A stretch of DNA of 64,000 bases from Punica granatum (GCF_007655135.1 NC_045128.1:4030001-4094000); one strand, 5' to 3'. Numbered from the stretch's first letter, positions 50,101 through 62,295 are shown. Translations and numbers: made by a program. The notes: generated from the letters alone by a model not told the origin.

Positions 50101-51634
50101 CTGTATTGTCAAAAAGTCAAAAAGAAGTCTATTATATTTCTAGCTTTAACTAATATATATATGATATAAATATATATATATATGCACATATATATATATA
50201 TATTGTCAACTGATTATTTTAACGAGTAATTAATATGTCTATATATGCGTCCATGCTGTAACAAATTAGGAGAGTCAGCTAGACTCACATAATTTTTTTT
50301 AAAAGAAAAGAAATGATAATTTTCTTTTTGGTTGAATGAAGTGATAACTTTTAGGATTCCTTATTCTGACGGTTTATCTGATAGACTAGAGAGACTAAGG
50401 GATCTCGACCAAAAAATATGCAGTAAAACTTTCCAATGCATTAAAGACTGCTGATCTAATTAGGAAGCAAAGAGCTAGAAAGCATTATATATTATGTTGT
50501 ACTTTTCATAGGAAATCCTAGACAACGACCCACAGCCTAATTGCCTAAGATCTCCCCCGTTATTAAACAGTAAACATGAAATCAATATTGTGAATTATAT
50601 CATTCTACCAAAAATTCAATCATTATGAAATGAGGTATTAATATGACTATTAATTCCTGATTTCCGACCATTATCTATCCCTTTGAACCGAACTAGAAAA
50701 CTATTTTTCCGAATTCATGTTCATAATATGTAATTTACAATAATGCAGAGAAAATACTTATTTAACTTAATCTATTGTAAAAAAATTATTCTTTAATCAA
50801 TTGTATTTTTTTCCAAAATGAGTTGAGATTGTAACTATTGAACTAATTATTTGAAAAGTGAAATAGTGGTTACGTGGGAGGGATGGCAGTTAATTAACGT
50901 GAGATTGTGGGAGAAACGAGTGAGAGACATGTGGAAAGAAAAGGAGAGAGCAGTTTGAATTAGCTGATCGAGTTTACCGATATTTAAATATCCTAACATA
51001 AATTAGATGAAGTTTCAGAACTTGAAAAAAGAAAAAGCAAAATGCCCTCACTTTATTATTATATTAAACATAAATTTTATCATCATAACATTATCTCAAC
51101 AACAAGAATTCATCTCTATCTATGCGAGCTAATTAACAAATAAATAAGTATATCTATATATAGGTAAAACATAAATATATTTCATAAATGGAGAAAAAAA
51201 ACAAAAATATATCTCTTATATCGAAATCAATGTGAAATTATATTATTTAACCAAAAATATAAATCACTTCGAAAATACAGTATTAATACGAGTATCGATT
51301 CCTCATTTCCAAATATTATCTGTAATCTTAATAATGCCACGAAAATACTTGCAAACAGCAGGCATAAACTGCTACTGAAAAGACGTCGACCGACCAATTA
51401 TATGTATGTAAATATATTGAATTACGTTTATCGACCGGCTAGGAGAGTAGTAGTGGCTCATGTACGTACCGCCTGTTGGAAGCCAGAGAGGTAGATGGCG
51501 AGGGAGCACTCGTCGGTGCCGGGGCAGAGAGCGGACATGGTGACGTCGGTGACGGCGGGGACGACTATGAAGCCCCCGAACGCCCACATGAACACCGTCG
51601 CGAAGAGATGCCCTAACCCTCTTAGCTTCTCCAT
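45964..51634 (-). CDS. Major facilitator superfamily transporter, HIAT1-like / MEE15 (At2g16970-90) group
   Basis: Fourteen exons on the minus strand: 51634-51470, 49170-49059, 48946-48834, 48238-48113, 47976-47759, 47681-47606, 47466-47380, 47257-47177, 47034-47002, 46820-46767, 46675-46634, 46546-46468, 46330-46260 and 46056-45964 (TAG). They join in frame into 449 residues. The start MEKLRGLGHLFATVF and the loop TMSALCPGTDECSLAIYL are group hallmarks. MFS motif A is GNLSDEYGRKALL (about residues 69-81). A hydrophilic central loop (about 195-240) separates two sets of six helices, and the C-terminus is QSLMIRPAPP plus a short polar tail. The protein resembles the tetracycline-efflux and HIAT1 branches. 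The substrate is unknown. Arabidopsis MEE15 was named for an embryo-arrest phenotype. Three exons are only 33, 42 and 54 bases. Confidence 0.93.
47101..47124. repeat. (TA)n microsatellite in MFS intron 8
   Basis: About twelve TA units between a 33-base exon and the preceding 81-base exon. Confidence 0.9.
48286..48660 (-). mobile_element. Possible tRNA-derived SINE in MFS intron 3
   Basis: This GC-richer insert stands out from the AT-rich intron. On the minus strand it contains GGTTCGAGTCT (48536-48526), which matches a Pol III B box, inside a tRNA-arm-like context. A convincing A box and a terminal A or T tail were not found, so the class is uncertain and the borders are approximate. Confidence 0.35.
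49171..51469 (-). other. Intron 1 of the MFS gene
   Basis: A 2.3 kb AT-rich intron with several TA and TATG runs (for example 50151-50202). I see no coding sequence and no bordered transposon in it. Confidence 0.7.
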
Positions 51635-52830
51635 CGATCTACTATATCCTAGCTAGCTCTGATTCCTCTCTGGGTACCAAAGAGCAGCAGCTGAGCAGAT
51701 TTTTATTGTAAGTCCAGACTGAGGGAGAGGGAGAGGGAAACGGAGACGAAGAGGGAGAGGGAGAGGGAGAGAGAAGACAAATTAATGGAGGGAGGGGGAA
51801 CCACTCTTTAATTGAAGAGGTCAATGAGTTAATGCTGTCCCTTTCTATCATTGATGCGTCTTCCTTTTGCCCGCTTGGTTTTTTTTTTTTTTTTTGCTTT
51901 TCTGTATCGTAATACATGCATGTCATTTCGCTAAAATTTTATCGGTGAAACCATGACATATCTTCAATCTTAGTTGCAGCTAATCCCTATTCAGACGGTG
52001 GTGTGATCTTGTAAACACCATTTTTGCTCAATAACATGCCTTCCGGTCATTCATCCAAAAGAAAAACGAGAGTGCTTCCCTCTTGATCATACTTTATAAT
52101 GACGTGGTAAGAAAAAAAATCAATAGAATTGCTAAATATTAATGACATTTATCGTAATTGTTCGAGTGATTAACACCGATTCACTCATTTGTTGCAATAT
52201 GTTGTGTTTTTTCGTATCGCGTGGAGAGACATGATCACTATTAAGACAGCTTTTTTTACTTGATTTCATTATAAGAGAGCATATAAAATAAGAGAGTGTC
52301 TAACATGACATCTTGTCACGGTAACATATTTGGCACTTTTCAGTTCAAGTGTTTAACACTTTGACTAGTCATAATTAGTACAAATGTTTATTATTTTTAC
52401 TAATTTAAGTTCATGTATTTTTATATTTCAGTTCAAGTGTTTGATATTTTATATCATCTATTACAAATAGTAAAAATACTAAATATTTAAATTGAAGCAC
52501 TAAACAATTGAACTAAATTACAAATATGTCACCTTAAAAAATAAGTAATATACAGTTTCGTTTGATTCAGAAATAATAATTCTATTTCATTACACTCTAC
52601 TCTATTTTTTCTCAATTCAACAACACAATCGTTTTTTTATTTTTTTTAGCTTTTTCTTTAATTTAATAATAAATTATCTTTAAAACTTTTCTTAATCATT
52701 ATTATAATTGATTTTTTAATAATAATTTCTTCAACTATTTGGTCTCCGTATGATGAAGTAAAATATAATTATTACTCCATTCTAAAACCAAACATCCACT
52801 TACAATTTTTCATAAAATAAAGAGTGAATA

Positions 52831-53771
52831 GACAATTTGGTCCCTGAGATTGGAGTGTTACATTAATTGGATCCCTGACTTTTTTTCAATCAATTTAGTA
52901 CTTTAAATTTGAAAGTTACATCAATTGGATCATTGATACATTAATTATGTCCCCAAGTTTGCATAGACACATCAATTTAGTGCTTGAGTTTATGAATTTA
53001 CATCAATTTGATTCTCTACCACATCAAATAGATCTTTTTTACCGAAAATACATAAAGAGATTATTTTTAATACATCAATTAGGTCCTTCCGTTACGGCGA
53101 TCTTAAGTGGGGACTATGTTATATCATTTGCGTCCTTCATTTTCTTTTTTCTTTTTTTCGATTTTAATAGGATTTTTTTGAAAAAAAAAACAGTAAGGGA
53201 GCTCCGATTGGGGGCTCCCCCGTTTAGCTCCCCTAGGGCGAGGCCGCCGGAAAAGGAGAGGGATTAGAGGGGGAGCTTCGATGGGGATTGCCCACCAGCG
53301 ACCTCCGCCCTAGGCGAGGTCGACCAGTGGGTCCAAGACCCTCCGGCGATCTTGTCTAAAGGAGCTCGACAAGGGAGCTCCCGATCGAAGCTCCTTACTT
53401 TAAAAAAAAAAAAATTCTATCAAAAATGAAAAAAAAGAAAAAAGAAAAAAGAAAATAAATGACCTAAATGACATAACATAGCCCTCACTTAACATTGTCA
53501 TAATAGAATGACCTAATTGATGTATCAAAAATAATTTCTCTATGTATTTAAAAATGATCTACTTATGTGATATATGACCAAATTGATATAAATTTATAAA
53601 CTCAAATACTAAATTGATGTGTTTATGCAAATTGAGGGGACCTAATTGGCGTGTCTAGAATCCAATTAGTGTAATTTTTAAATTTAAGAGGCTAAATTGG
53701 AAAAAAAGTCAAAGACCCAGTTAATGAAACATCTATCGTCACTCTCTCTCCCCAACTTTGGTGAATTTGTC
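52831..53771. repeat. Long foldback (inverted repeat) element with GC-rich core
   Basis: The left half and the reverse complement of the right half align along almost their whole length with moderate divergence. Pairs include TACATCAATTAGGTCCTTCC with TACATCAATTAGGTCATTCT, GGACTATGTTATATCATT with GGGCTATGTTATGTCATT, and the core AGTAAGGGAGCTCCGAT with AGTAAGGAGCTTCGAT. The symmetry centre computed from the ends (53301) and from the core (53297) agree. Both outer ends carry a GACAAWTT motif. The core 53190-53400 is GC-rich in very AT-rich surroundings. No target duplication was found. Confidence 0.75.
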
Positions 53772-56639
53772 CCAGTGATCTTTCTATATGTATCAATCAA
53801 ACTAACAAGGTACATGATGGCATAAGTCAAAAGTTTACTTCTAATTACTTCCAAGGTCTCCTTTTTCTTTTGGAAAAATGATTAATCTATGCTCCTCCGA
53901 TTTGTGCCGATAGTAGAGGTGTCAATTAATTGCCCATAAAATCACTAATATTTACACAATATGCCATTGTGTCTATTCGCAGGTTACTTTCGGATGATTT
54001 TGTCGGAGGAATTAGCAATGCTCTTTTCTTTTTCTTTCCCCTTTTTCCTTTTCCGACAAGGACCTCTTGTGAAGCCAACATCAAAAGCACTCCCAGCACT
54101 TCAAGACCACAATGACCACTCCCAATGGTATCAGGAAATTTCTCTAGACGTGACGATATTGTTAAGACTTTTATACCCCACTTTATATTTTCTTAATTTC
54201 ATTTGTTTTGCTTCCTTTATCTAAGCTTAACCTCGTTATTCACTTAAAAAAAAAATCAAAAAATGCATGAGTCTGACCATTTTTTCGTGAAACTCATGTT
54301 ACTTACAAAAAATAAAAATAAAAATTTGGAGTCAATCACGGTTAAGAATTTAGAAAAAGAAATCGATTAAAAATCTAGATAATACTCCTTGCAGATAATC
54401 CAATTCGGTGTACTTTGTTCTTTGGTCATGCAATAATAATCTCTCAACTTACAATTGTATAATTACTTAAATTATACTGTTGTTGAATTACTCGGAAGTG
54501 GCTACACCTCTCATGAGATCTTCATCTATTCCATCTTTCTCCGAAAGGCATTCAAGCTCTTCTCCTTTGTGATATCTCTCAAACCTCCATACCCTGCTTT
54601 AGTGTGTGTGTGCTTTTTTTTTTTTTTAGGTTTCAACCCCGTAATTTATTACCAAAAAAGAAAAGAAAAGAAATATTAGAAATGATCTAGCCCAATAGCA
54701 TTTGTAACTAAGAAGCAAAAACACTTCCAACCTAATACGTCAAAGCACCGGTCATCGTCTGTGACTTGAACTCGTTATAGTAAATTGAATTAGAGTATAT
54801 AGATGTCAGGGTTGATTAAAACTAGCCTCTCTTTTATGAATATTAAAATTAGCCTCTAGCGGAAAGATTTAACTGTCGCAATGTTTGAATTCAAGGCAGT
54901 GAGAGCAAGAACGAGGATCTCTAGACTTCTAGAAACTAACTTTTTTATGTGCTCCTCAAGATATTTCAAGCAGGAAAAGGAATTTAAAGAAAAACTTAAG
55001 GGAAAAGAAAAAGAAGAAGAAGAAGAAGAAGAAAACAAGAAAACTTGGTCTCATTATGATCACGACAATTTCATTCATTCATCCATAATGTAACCAAAGA
55101 GTCACGTCCACCAAGCAAACCCTTCATACCGATCTAAGGATGTCTCGTACGTACGACCAAGTACCGCATACATTAAACCGAGCAGCGCACTTACGTACAT
55201 CATTTGCTATGGTAATATAATATTAGTGCTTGGTTATTCGATCGAGTTGAGATCTGAAAAGCAGAAGGCCAGGGGAGGACCATAATTGACACTAAGGACC
55301 GACCGATGGCTTAGATATATAAAGAGCGGGGCTTCTTTCGTTTCTTCCTTTTTGCCTTTTTCCACCTTCCGACATTTTCAATAATTCTATACTGCAACCT
55401 TTCATTTGTTGATGCGTGGCATGTCCTTTTGCTTTAATTTCTTTGAGATTAAGAAATCTATTAAAGTGTAAGTATCACATAAATCGGACTTGAAATGAAT
55501 ATCGACGAGCAGTATCAGAAACTTGCCTTAAACAATTACCGGTCGACATTACAGCTACAATTAATATTTCAGATTCAAAGCTGGGGCTGGCACAGTGCCC
55601 TTTCATTACAACAATCATAAGCAAACTCATATCAAATCCAAAAATTTAAATTGATGAGTATCACAACTCGTATCCGTCATATATCAACACGTGTTTCTGT
55701 ATGATTTTCTCGATCGATATTTGCACTCTTCACGCCTTTTTTTGCGTGGTTAATGATGTCATTCTCTTTTTGGACCGCGCAATTGCATTGTATCCCCATG
55801 CGTAGCTTTTTCTGTTTCCCTTTCATTTTCATCTGGATGATAATGATGTACTGCCATTTTTTTATTGCGCATTATTGACTACATGACGTGGGGGAGGATC
55901 GGCATTAAAAATCTTGGTAAGATTTGTTGGTGGGTGACATTTGAAAAGAAGTGGAATCATTCTCCTTTACCTAAATTTCTACCTTTTTCGAGAGAGGAGT
56001 ATCTAGACGTAGTATCAGTTCAATATGAAACCAAAAGATTATGATCTTATTCTTATCGGTGTAACTCCCCGTCACTTCTTTGTTTCCCTTTTTCCTATTA
56101 ATTCCATTATCCTCCCGTATAATTGGAAATTTCCAACTTTTTATTTTATTTTATAGTATTCGAACTTCTCCCGGATAATCTTCATAGCCCATGTGAATAT
56201 ATTAGCCCATGGAATAAGTCAGTGTAGCCACACAGGTTGTTAAGGTGACTCAATAGGGAGTTCATTACAACATTTTTATTTTTTTATAGGGAATCCATTT
56301 CAACATTTTTATTTTCTCTTTCTTTCTCTTTGGATCATAATTATGATTGATATAAAATGCGCCATTAATAAGTTGGACCAATAAAAAGAGAACATTGAGG
56401 TCCATTCACACAGGCCCCACGGCCCATGTTGTATGATTGCATAGATGAATAAATTGGGCCACTACACTACTAACTCATTTGAAGAATCCAGTGAGATAGG
56501 GCCAACGCTCATGGGCTCTATTAATTGGGCTCTAACAATTCCATAGGGAAGGTGACATTGTTATTTAAGCGATGAGTGTGCTGACACTTGATGGTTAGCG
56601 TTAGACTCTTTTCGAAGAGTCGAACGGATCGATAAGTGC

Positions 56640-57000
56640 TAAACGAATACTGCTACAAGGTGATCGCTGATTTTATAAGTTGTTAAGATGTTCGGTATGC
56701 TTTGTTGTGTCTGATGTACGATAGTAGAAGACGATATGAACGAAAAAACAATAAAGACACGGAATTGATTACCCAGTTCGTCAGTAATTCTGACTACGTC
56801 TGGGGGCGCCGCCAAGCCAGGTATATCCACTATTTTGAGTTAGGCTTATAAGAGATATAAACTGCTGTTTTAAAGGGAACAAACCCTAATTACATCCCCA
56901 ATGGGCCGAATACAATATGAGCCAGGGGCTACGCCCCCGGGCCCCCAAGCAAGGGGGCGCTACCCCCTGCAACCCCCAGATTCACAGTATTTCAGGCTTC
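56640..57000. mobile_element. Possible LTR-retrotransposon fragment (Copia LTR-like)
   Basis: The segment has AAAGACACGGAATTGATTAC then CAGTTCGTCAG..CTACGTCTGGGGGC, followed by a stretch of short C/G-rich palindromes (GCCCCCGGGCCCCC, 56932-56945). I have seen this arrangement in plant Copia LTRs and their fragments. Neither LTR border nor any gag or pol frame is visible. Confidence 0.3.
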
Positions 57001-59333
57001 ATAACTCAACATGCTTCAGTCTGAAAATGTCAGGACTTTACTGCAGAATATGCGCACAATGTTCAGAATGCCAAAAAAAAAAAAAGGACTCGAGTCAGAT
57101 TTATATATCTTTCTTGGGTGAATAATATCTTTGATAATATTAGAGATATTGTTTTATCACAATCACCTATTAACAAGTATAAAATCGCAGTGATAATTAA
57201 GTTTAGAATCCTTCGACAAGCAACAATTTTCCATATCGAACAAGCACAGTAGTAGTACTCATTGAGCCCTTGAACACCTTCTTATACAGTTGAGCTCCCG
57301 ACCAATCCAAAATGCATATGCCTAAATCATACTACTTTTTACCAACAAGTGGCTAGCCATGGCCTGTGCGTACATGGGAAGATTCGAAACCATTTCGAAC
57401 TTTGTTGGATACTTGCGCAGACTCACATTCTATCCACTTGCACCGACGAGATCACAAGTTCATCGTATATGGCTTGCGATTCATTAATCGGCCAGATCAT
57501 CAATTTTCTGAGAATTGTTTTGTTTTTCTTATTTTATGTTTTGTCGGTAGGAGTGACTTGTTTAGTTTGAGCATAAGCATGCTTATGTTGACATTTCAGA
57601 GTAAATGAGGGAAGGAGCCAAACAGAAAAACGGCGGAATCTCTTGACATTTCAGGTGGAACAGAGAACATGTATATAAAGACTATACGTACACACCTGTT
57701 GATCTAAATGCTCTACTTACTTTATATATATTTACACATAATTACGTGGGAGAGAAATGTAATGTAGTGATACCCGTCATCTAATAATATAGAAGTTTTT
57801 GATTAATTTTTGAGGACTATACGTACTTTTTTATTTTTTTTTATTTTCTATACTAAGGCCATGAACCTATTGTAAATATACCTACTCAGTCATATAGAAT
57901 TATAAATTTTCTAGAATAGTGAAAAAGCTGAAGGTATATGGCATATATGTTTGTAGTCAGTTTTCTTAGTTAGGAGAAGAATTAGATATATATATATATA
58001 TAAGATAAATGAACAGATGGAATGACAGCCTATTCACAGCTCATAGTCATTGACATTCCTCCCTAGCCAGGAGAGTGGACACCACCATAACTCGTTTTAT
58101 TATGGGGAAAAAAAAACAATTACATGCCCTAAACTTTTCTTCTGCTCAATATATTCTTTAATCATAACTTGTTTGTGGACATTTCCACGTAGTATAACTT
58201 ATCCTGGGAGCACATGCACTTCTTCAAAACAGAATTTCTTTGCAGGTTGTGCGATCAACTAATAGTGTACGTAGAACACGGGGTCATCAACTGACTGATA
58301 ATTTCCCGAGAAGCGCTTACCGAGTTGATACTTTTCAGGATCGAGATCGAGATCGAGATGTTCCTCTTTTGATCAAGTGATATATATTGATGGTTAGATC
58401 ATGCGCGGCATCCCATGGAAAACCCTACGTTCATGATCAGCCCGCATGTAGATAGTTCCAGATATGTTCGTCTGAAAGGACAAAACCCGAGATATCCACT
58501 GCTACTTCGAACAAGCTATAGATCATGCAGAACTCGTGCAACTACCCGAGAAAACGTTGAAATTATTAGGTATATTTTATATAAGCAACATACATAAAGC
58601 AGTTCCATTTTGTGTATAATGACACCAATGACCATCGACGATCGATGTTGTTAATTGCGGTATAAATGTTGCATGGCGTCACCGCGTGCAAATTGTGATG
58701 AATATGCAGAACCTTCAGGGGCCATTTCGGCGTAGGATGCGAACTTCAGGATGCAAAATGATCTAAACATCAAATTTTGTGTTGCAATATGAAGATTTCC
58801 CTAATTTTACCGCAACTTTAGGAGTTGCATGTTAGGAGTCGGTGAATTATATAATCACTCGTACTGTCCAATCTCTCATTATAGTTCTTTTCAATTTTTT
58901 GGAGATAAAAGACGACGCGTAGGTCTTATATTGGACATGAAAGGTTCCTCTATTTTCATATAGACCCTAATCATTACTTAATTAATTGGACTCAGGAATC
59001 ATGACATATGAGTGGAAGTCCAACCCATACACATATCCATTATATGAATATAAATGCTCTAGGTAGACTAATCATGCATCACATTAAGTGATATTTAGTG
59101 TACCAAACCTATTGGTACAAATGGTTTCGTGTGGTAATACAATGTTGTATTTCAGTTTTCCTCATTTTATTTTAAACCACATATATGTTATTAATAAAAA
59201 AAAACATATATATGTCGTACAAAAAGTTAAACTCATAAGATAGATGAATTTTTTCGAGACATCTCATTTTTCTACATTGTAGTTGCCGATCATGCAAAAT
59301 TTCATATGACATAGGTGAGATATTTTATTTATC

Positions 59334-60775
59334 TATATTATAAAAGGGAAAAGGATGGCAGTTGGGATAACATTGTTTAACACCGAAAATACCCATTTTA
59401 AAAATAAAAACTATAAATTCAAACCATTTAAATTAGGAGGTAGTTAAAAGGACAAATTAATAATAATTTTAAGGGTAAATTACACTTGTGGTCCAAAAAG
59501 TTTTTTAATTTTTTTTTACTACTTGATGGTACAAAATGTTTCAAATTTGTTTCAGTATAGTACAAACCGTCATCTGACGCCGTCAAGCGACGCTGACGTG
59601 GCTCACTACGTGTACGCTTTTTTTTTACATGGCCGAAATAGTAAACTCATGTGGCCATCCGGATCATTTTGTTTTCATCCGGATCACTGGATATGGTTGA
59701 ATTGGGTCGAGCGAAAACAAAATGATCCGAGTTGGGTTCGGTTTTCATCTTCCTCGCCCGAAATCTACTATCCCTTCCCGAAAACCCTAGCAGCCTCTCC
59801 CTCTCACGGAAACTCAAGCACCGCCATGCCCGCCGGTCATGGCCGCCTTCCACGACGACGATGATTGCACAGCCACTAGCCGCTGGCCGCGAGTCACCTG
59901 AATTGAAAAGTTGAAGGCTCGAGATCGAGACAAAGGCAGGAGAGATCGAGAGCGGGGAAGTGATTGATTGGGTCGAGGCTCACACGGTCGCAGCTGCTAG
60001 CGAGTCGGGACCGATGCATGAGCCGTGTCTGGCATTGTGGGTCATCAGGTCTAGACCTACACGGGTGGAATCGTGGCCTCGAGACTCGACCTAGTCGATC
60101 CCTTCCCCGCTCTCGGTCTCTCCTGTCTTTGTCTCGATCCCGAGCCTTCAACTTTTCGATTCAGGTGACTCGTGGCCAGCGGCGGCGCGATCGTCGTCGT
60201 CTTGGAAGGCGGCCGTGACCGGCGGGCATGGCGGTGCTCAAGTTTCCGTGAGAGGGAGAGGCTGCTAGGGTTTTAGGGGAGGGGTCGCAGATTTTGGGTG
60301 AAGAAGATGAAACCCGAACCCGACCCAGATCATTTTGTTTTCGCCCGACCCAATTCGACCCAATCCATTGATTCAGATGAAAACAAAATGATCCGGATTG
60401 CCACATCAGTTTACTGTTTCGGCCACGTCAGAAAGGAGTTGACACGTAGTGAGCCACGTCAACGTCGCTTGACGGCGTCAATGGCGAGATGACGGTTTGT
60501 ACTATGCTGAAATAACTTTGAAACATTTTGTACCATCAATTAACAAAAAAAAATTTGTACCATATTGAAACATTTGTAAAATTTTTTGGACCACCAGTAC
60601 TGTTAACCCTAATTTTAATGTTGTTTTTAATCACCCATTTTACCACTCTTACCATTATTTTCTCTCATCTGCTCTCTCCTTTCTCTATTTCTCGCCATTT
60701 ACCTTTTTCTTTTTCCTTCTTTATTTTTTCATTAATTATCATAAAACTAGTTAAATGGGCCCGCGCATGCGCATG
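59334..60775 (+). mobile_element. Helitron-like non-autonomous element split by a foldback insertion
   Basis: Left part 59334-59472 starts TCTATATTATAAAAGGG, and right part 60611-60775 ends in CTAGTT and a GGGCCCGCGCATGCGC palindrome, similar to Helitron-type termini. Left and right parts match the copy in ATR intron 3 in the same order: CACCGAAAATACCCATT, then AATTTTAA, then a CT-rich tract. The foldback at 59473-60610 interrupts it exactly at AATTTTAA. The terminal CTRR rule is not cleanly met. Confidence 0.55.
59473..60610. mobile_element. Large foldback element: near-complete palindrome with 8-bp target-site duplication
   Basis: The arms (about 59473-59986 and 60075-60610) are inverted copies with high similarity. 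Matching blocks in order from the ends are TGGTCCAAAAA, GATGGTACAAAATGTTTCAA, AGTACAAACCGTCATCT, GACGCCGTCAAGCGACG, GGATCATTTTGTTTTCATC, CTAGCAGCCTCTCCCTCTCA, GCACCGCCATGCCCGCCGGT and AGTTGAAGGCTCG. The spacer is about 90 bases. Ends are GGGTAAATTAC and, inverted, AGGGTTAACAG. AATTTTAA flanks both sides (59465-59472 and 60611-60618). The right arm has an extra subterminal duplication of about 35 bases. It encodes no transposase, so it is non-autonomous. The 8-bp duplication suggests hAT, though Mutator is possible. Confidence 0.85.
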
Positions 60776-61295
60776 CTAAAATCGTTCAATAACTTACAAA
60801 ATTACTATTATAAATTCTTTTGTTAGAAACTTTATAAAAATGAGTTTTCTTTATTCTTGTACAATATTATGCATGCAATCTGTTGTCTTGATATGTTGTG
60901 TAATCTAAGTACTTAACCCACTATCAAAATATATCATTTCTCTCTTATTCAACAAATCTCTCAATGAATATATTTTATTTTATTCATACAACAAAAAAGT
61001 AACAATAAATAATATACCAATTTTCACGTACTAATGCACAACTCTATATTACCTAAATAATAAAATTCACTATAATATAAAGGTAATAATAAATATATTA
61101 TCTAAGACTTTTTTCCTTCTTTAATAAGACTTTTTCATGAATTCTAGTCTTTTTGGCTTATAGCATTGAGGTAATAATGCGACATCGCACCAACCGTCAC
61201 GTCCTTATTAGTGGTGACTCGAAAAGTCTTACAACCAAAAGCATGATTTGTCCTACACGGCACACTCCAAGGCATCATTTTGGCTTTTATTATTT

Positions 61296-62245
61296 AGGGA
61301 AAAATATATGTCATAGTACAATATTTTACTTTTGTGTCAATTTTATCACAACTTTTTAAAATTACACTGTATAACACAACATTTAAGATGTAATGTCAAT
61401 TATAACATGACTTTAAATTATCCAGGAAAATTGAACGAAAGGCTGATGTGGGGCACACGTGAATCAATAGTGAGTTCATGCTTTTGCCATATGCGAAATA
61501 AACCCATATACCGACTCACTCGATACTCTTTTACCCACCCAACTCCCTCACCATCAGTATCCGAATCTCATTCCCGCCTCTTCACATATAAAATTGTTCT
61601 TTTTGAAAACAACCACACTATCAATATAATGAAAAAAAAATCACATATTGAACTTATTGTAATTCATATAGTGAACAATGGATGAAAATTTATTATAAAG
61701 AAAATGGAAGCTAATACATGTCAAATGAAATGAAAATTTTAATTTGTTTTCTTCAAAAGAGTGAAAAGTATGAAGAGAGAGACTGACAAGCTCATGGGTG
61801 AAGAAGGCAGAGAAAGAGTAAAACGCTGAATTGAAGAGAAATTTAGGACTATATTGAGACAGGAGATATGAGAAGAGGCAAGAATGGGATTCAGGCATTA
61901 ATGGTAAGGGAGTCAGATGGGTAAAATGGCACTAGGCGAGTCGAAATATGAGTTATTTTGAATGTGGCAAGAGTCTGAGTCCACTATTCATCCATTGGTG
62001 CACCAAATTAGCTTTCTGTTTAATTTTTACGGAAAATTTGATATCATGACATAACTAACACTACACCCTAAACGATGTGCTATATAGTGTAATTTTAAAA
62101 GACTATGACAAAATTGACACAAAAGTAAAAGGTTGTGTTATGATTGACACTACACTCTAAACGATGTACTATATGGTGTAATTTTAAAATGTTATGATAA
62201 AATTGACACAAAAGTAAAATGTTATGCTACGACATATATTTTTCC
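61296..62245. mobile_element. Foldback element with perfect 9-bp target-site duplication
   Basis: Left end AGGGAAAAATATATGTCAT, inverted right end AGGAAAAATATATGTCGT. The arms continue inward through TTACTTTTGTGTCAATTTTA and a TTTTACCCA..CTCCCTCACCAT region to about 61590 on the left and 61862 on the right. TTATTATTT occurs on both sides (61287-61295 and 62246-62254). Nine-base duplications are typical of Mutator-like elements. The right arm contains an internal tandem duplication of about 89 bases (copies from 62058 and 62147). No transposase frame is present. Confidence 0.85.
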
Positions 62246-62254
62246 TTATTATTT

Positions 62255-62256
<2 letters not shown>

Positions 62257-62295
<39 letters not shown>
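62257..62295 (+). repeat. (GATA)n microsatellite
   Basis: About ten GATA units starting just outside the target duplication of the neighbouring foldback element. Confidence 0.95.

Noticed and set aside
52947..53267. 106-residue open frame
   Set aside because: It lies in one arm and the core of the foldback at 52831-53771 and has no recognisable domain.
57240..57320. Minus-strand frame containing VFKGSM..TTVLV, recalling a receptor-kinase glycine loop
   Set aside because: Too short, followed by stops, and with no neighbouring kinase motifs. Could be chance or a very old relic.
58415..58597. 60-residue open frame in the gene-free region
   Set aside because: No resemblance to any family I know, and composition like intergenic DNA.
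59523..60492. Several open frames on both strands with similar peptides
   Set aside because: They are mirror products of the palindromic arms at 59473-60610, not separate genes. No start context or introns support them.
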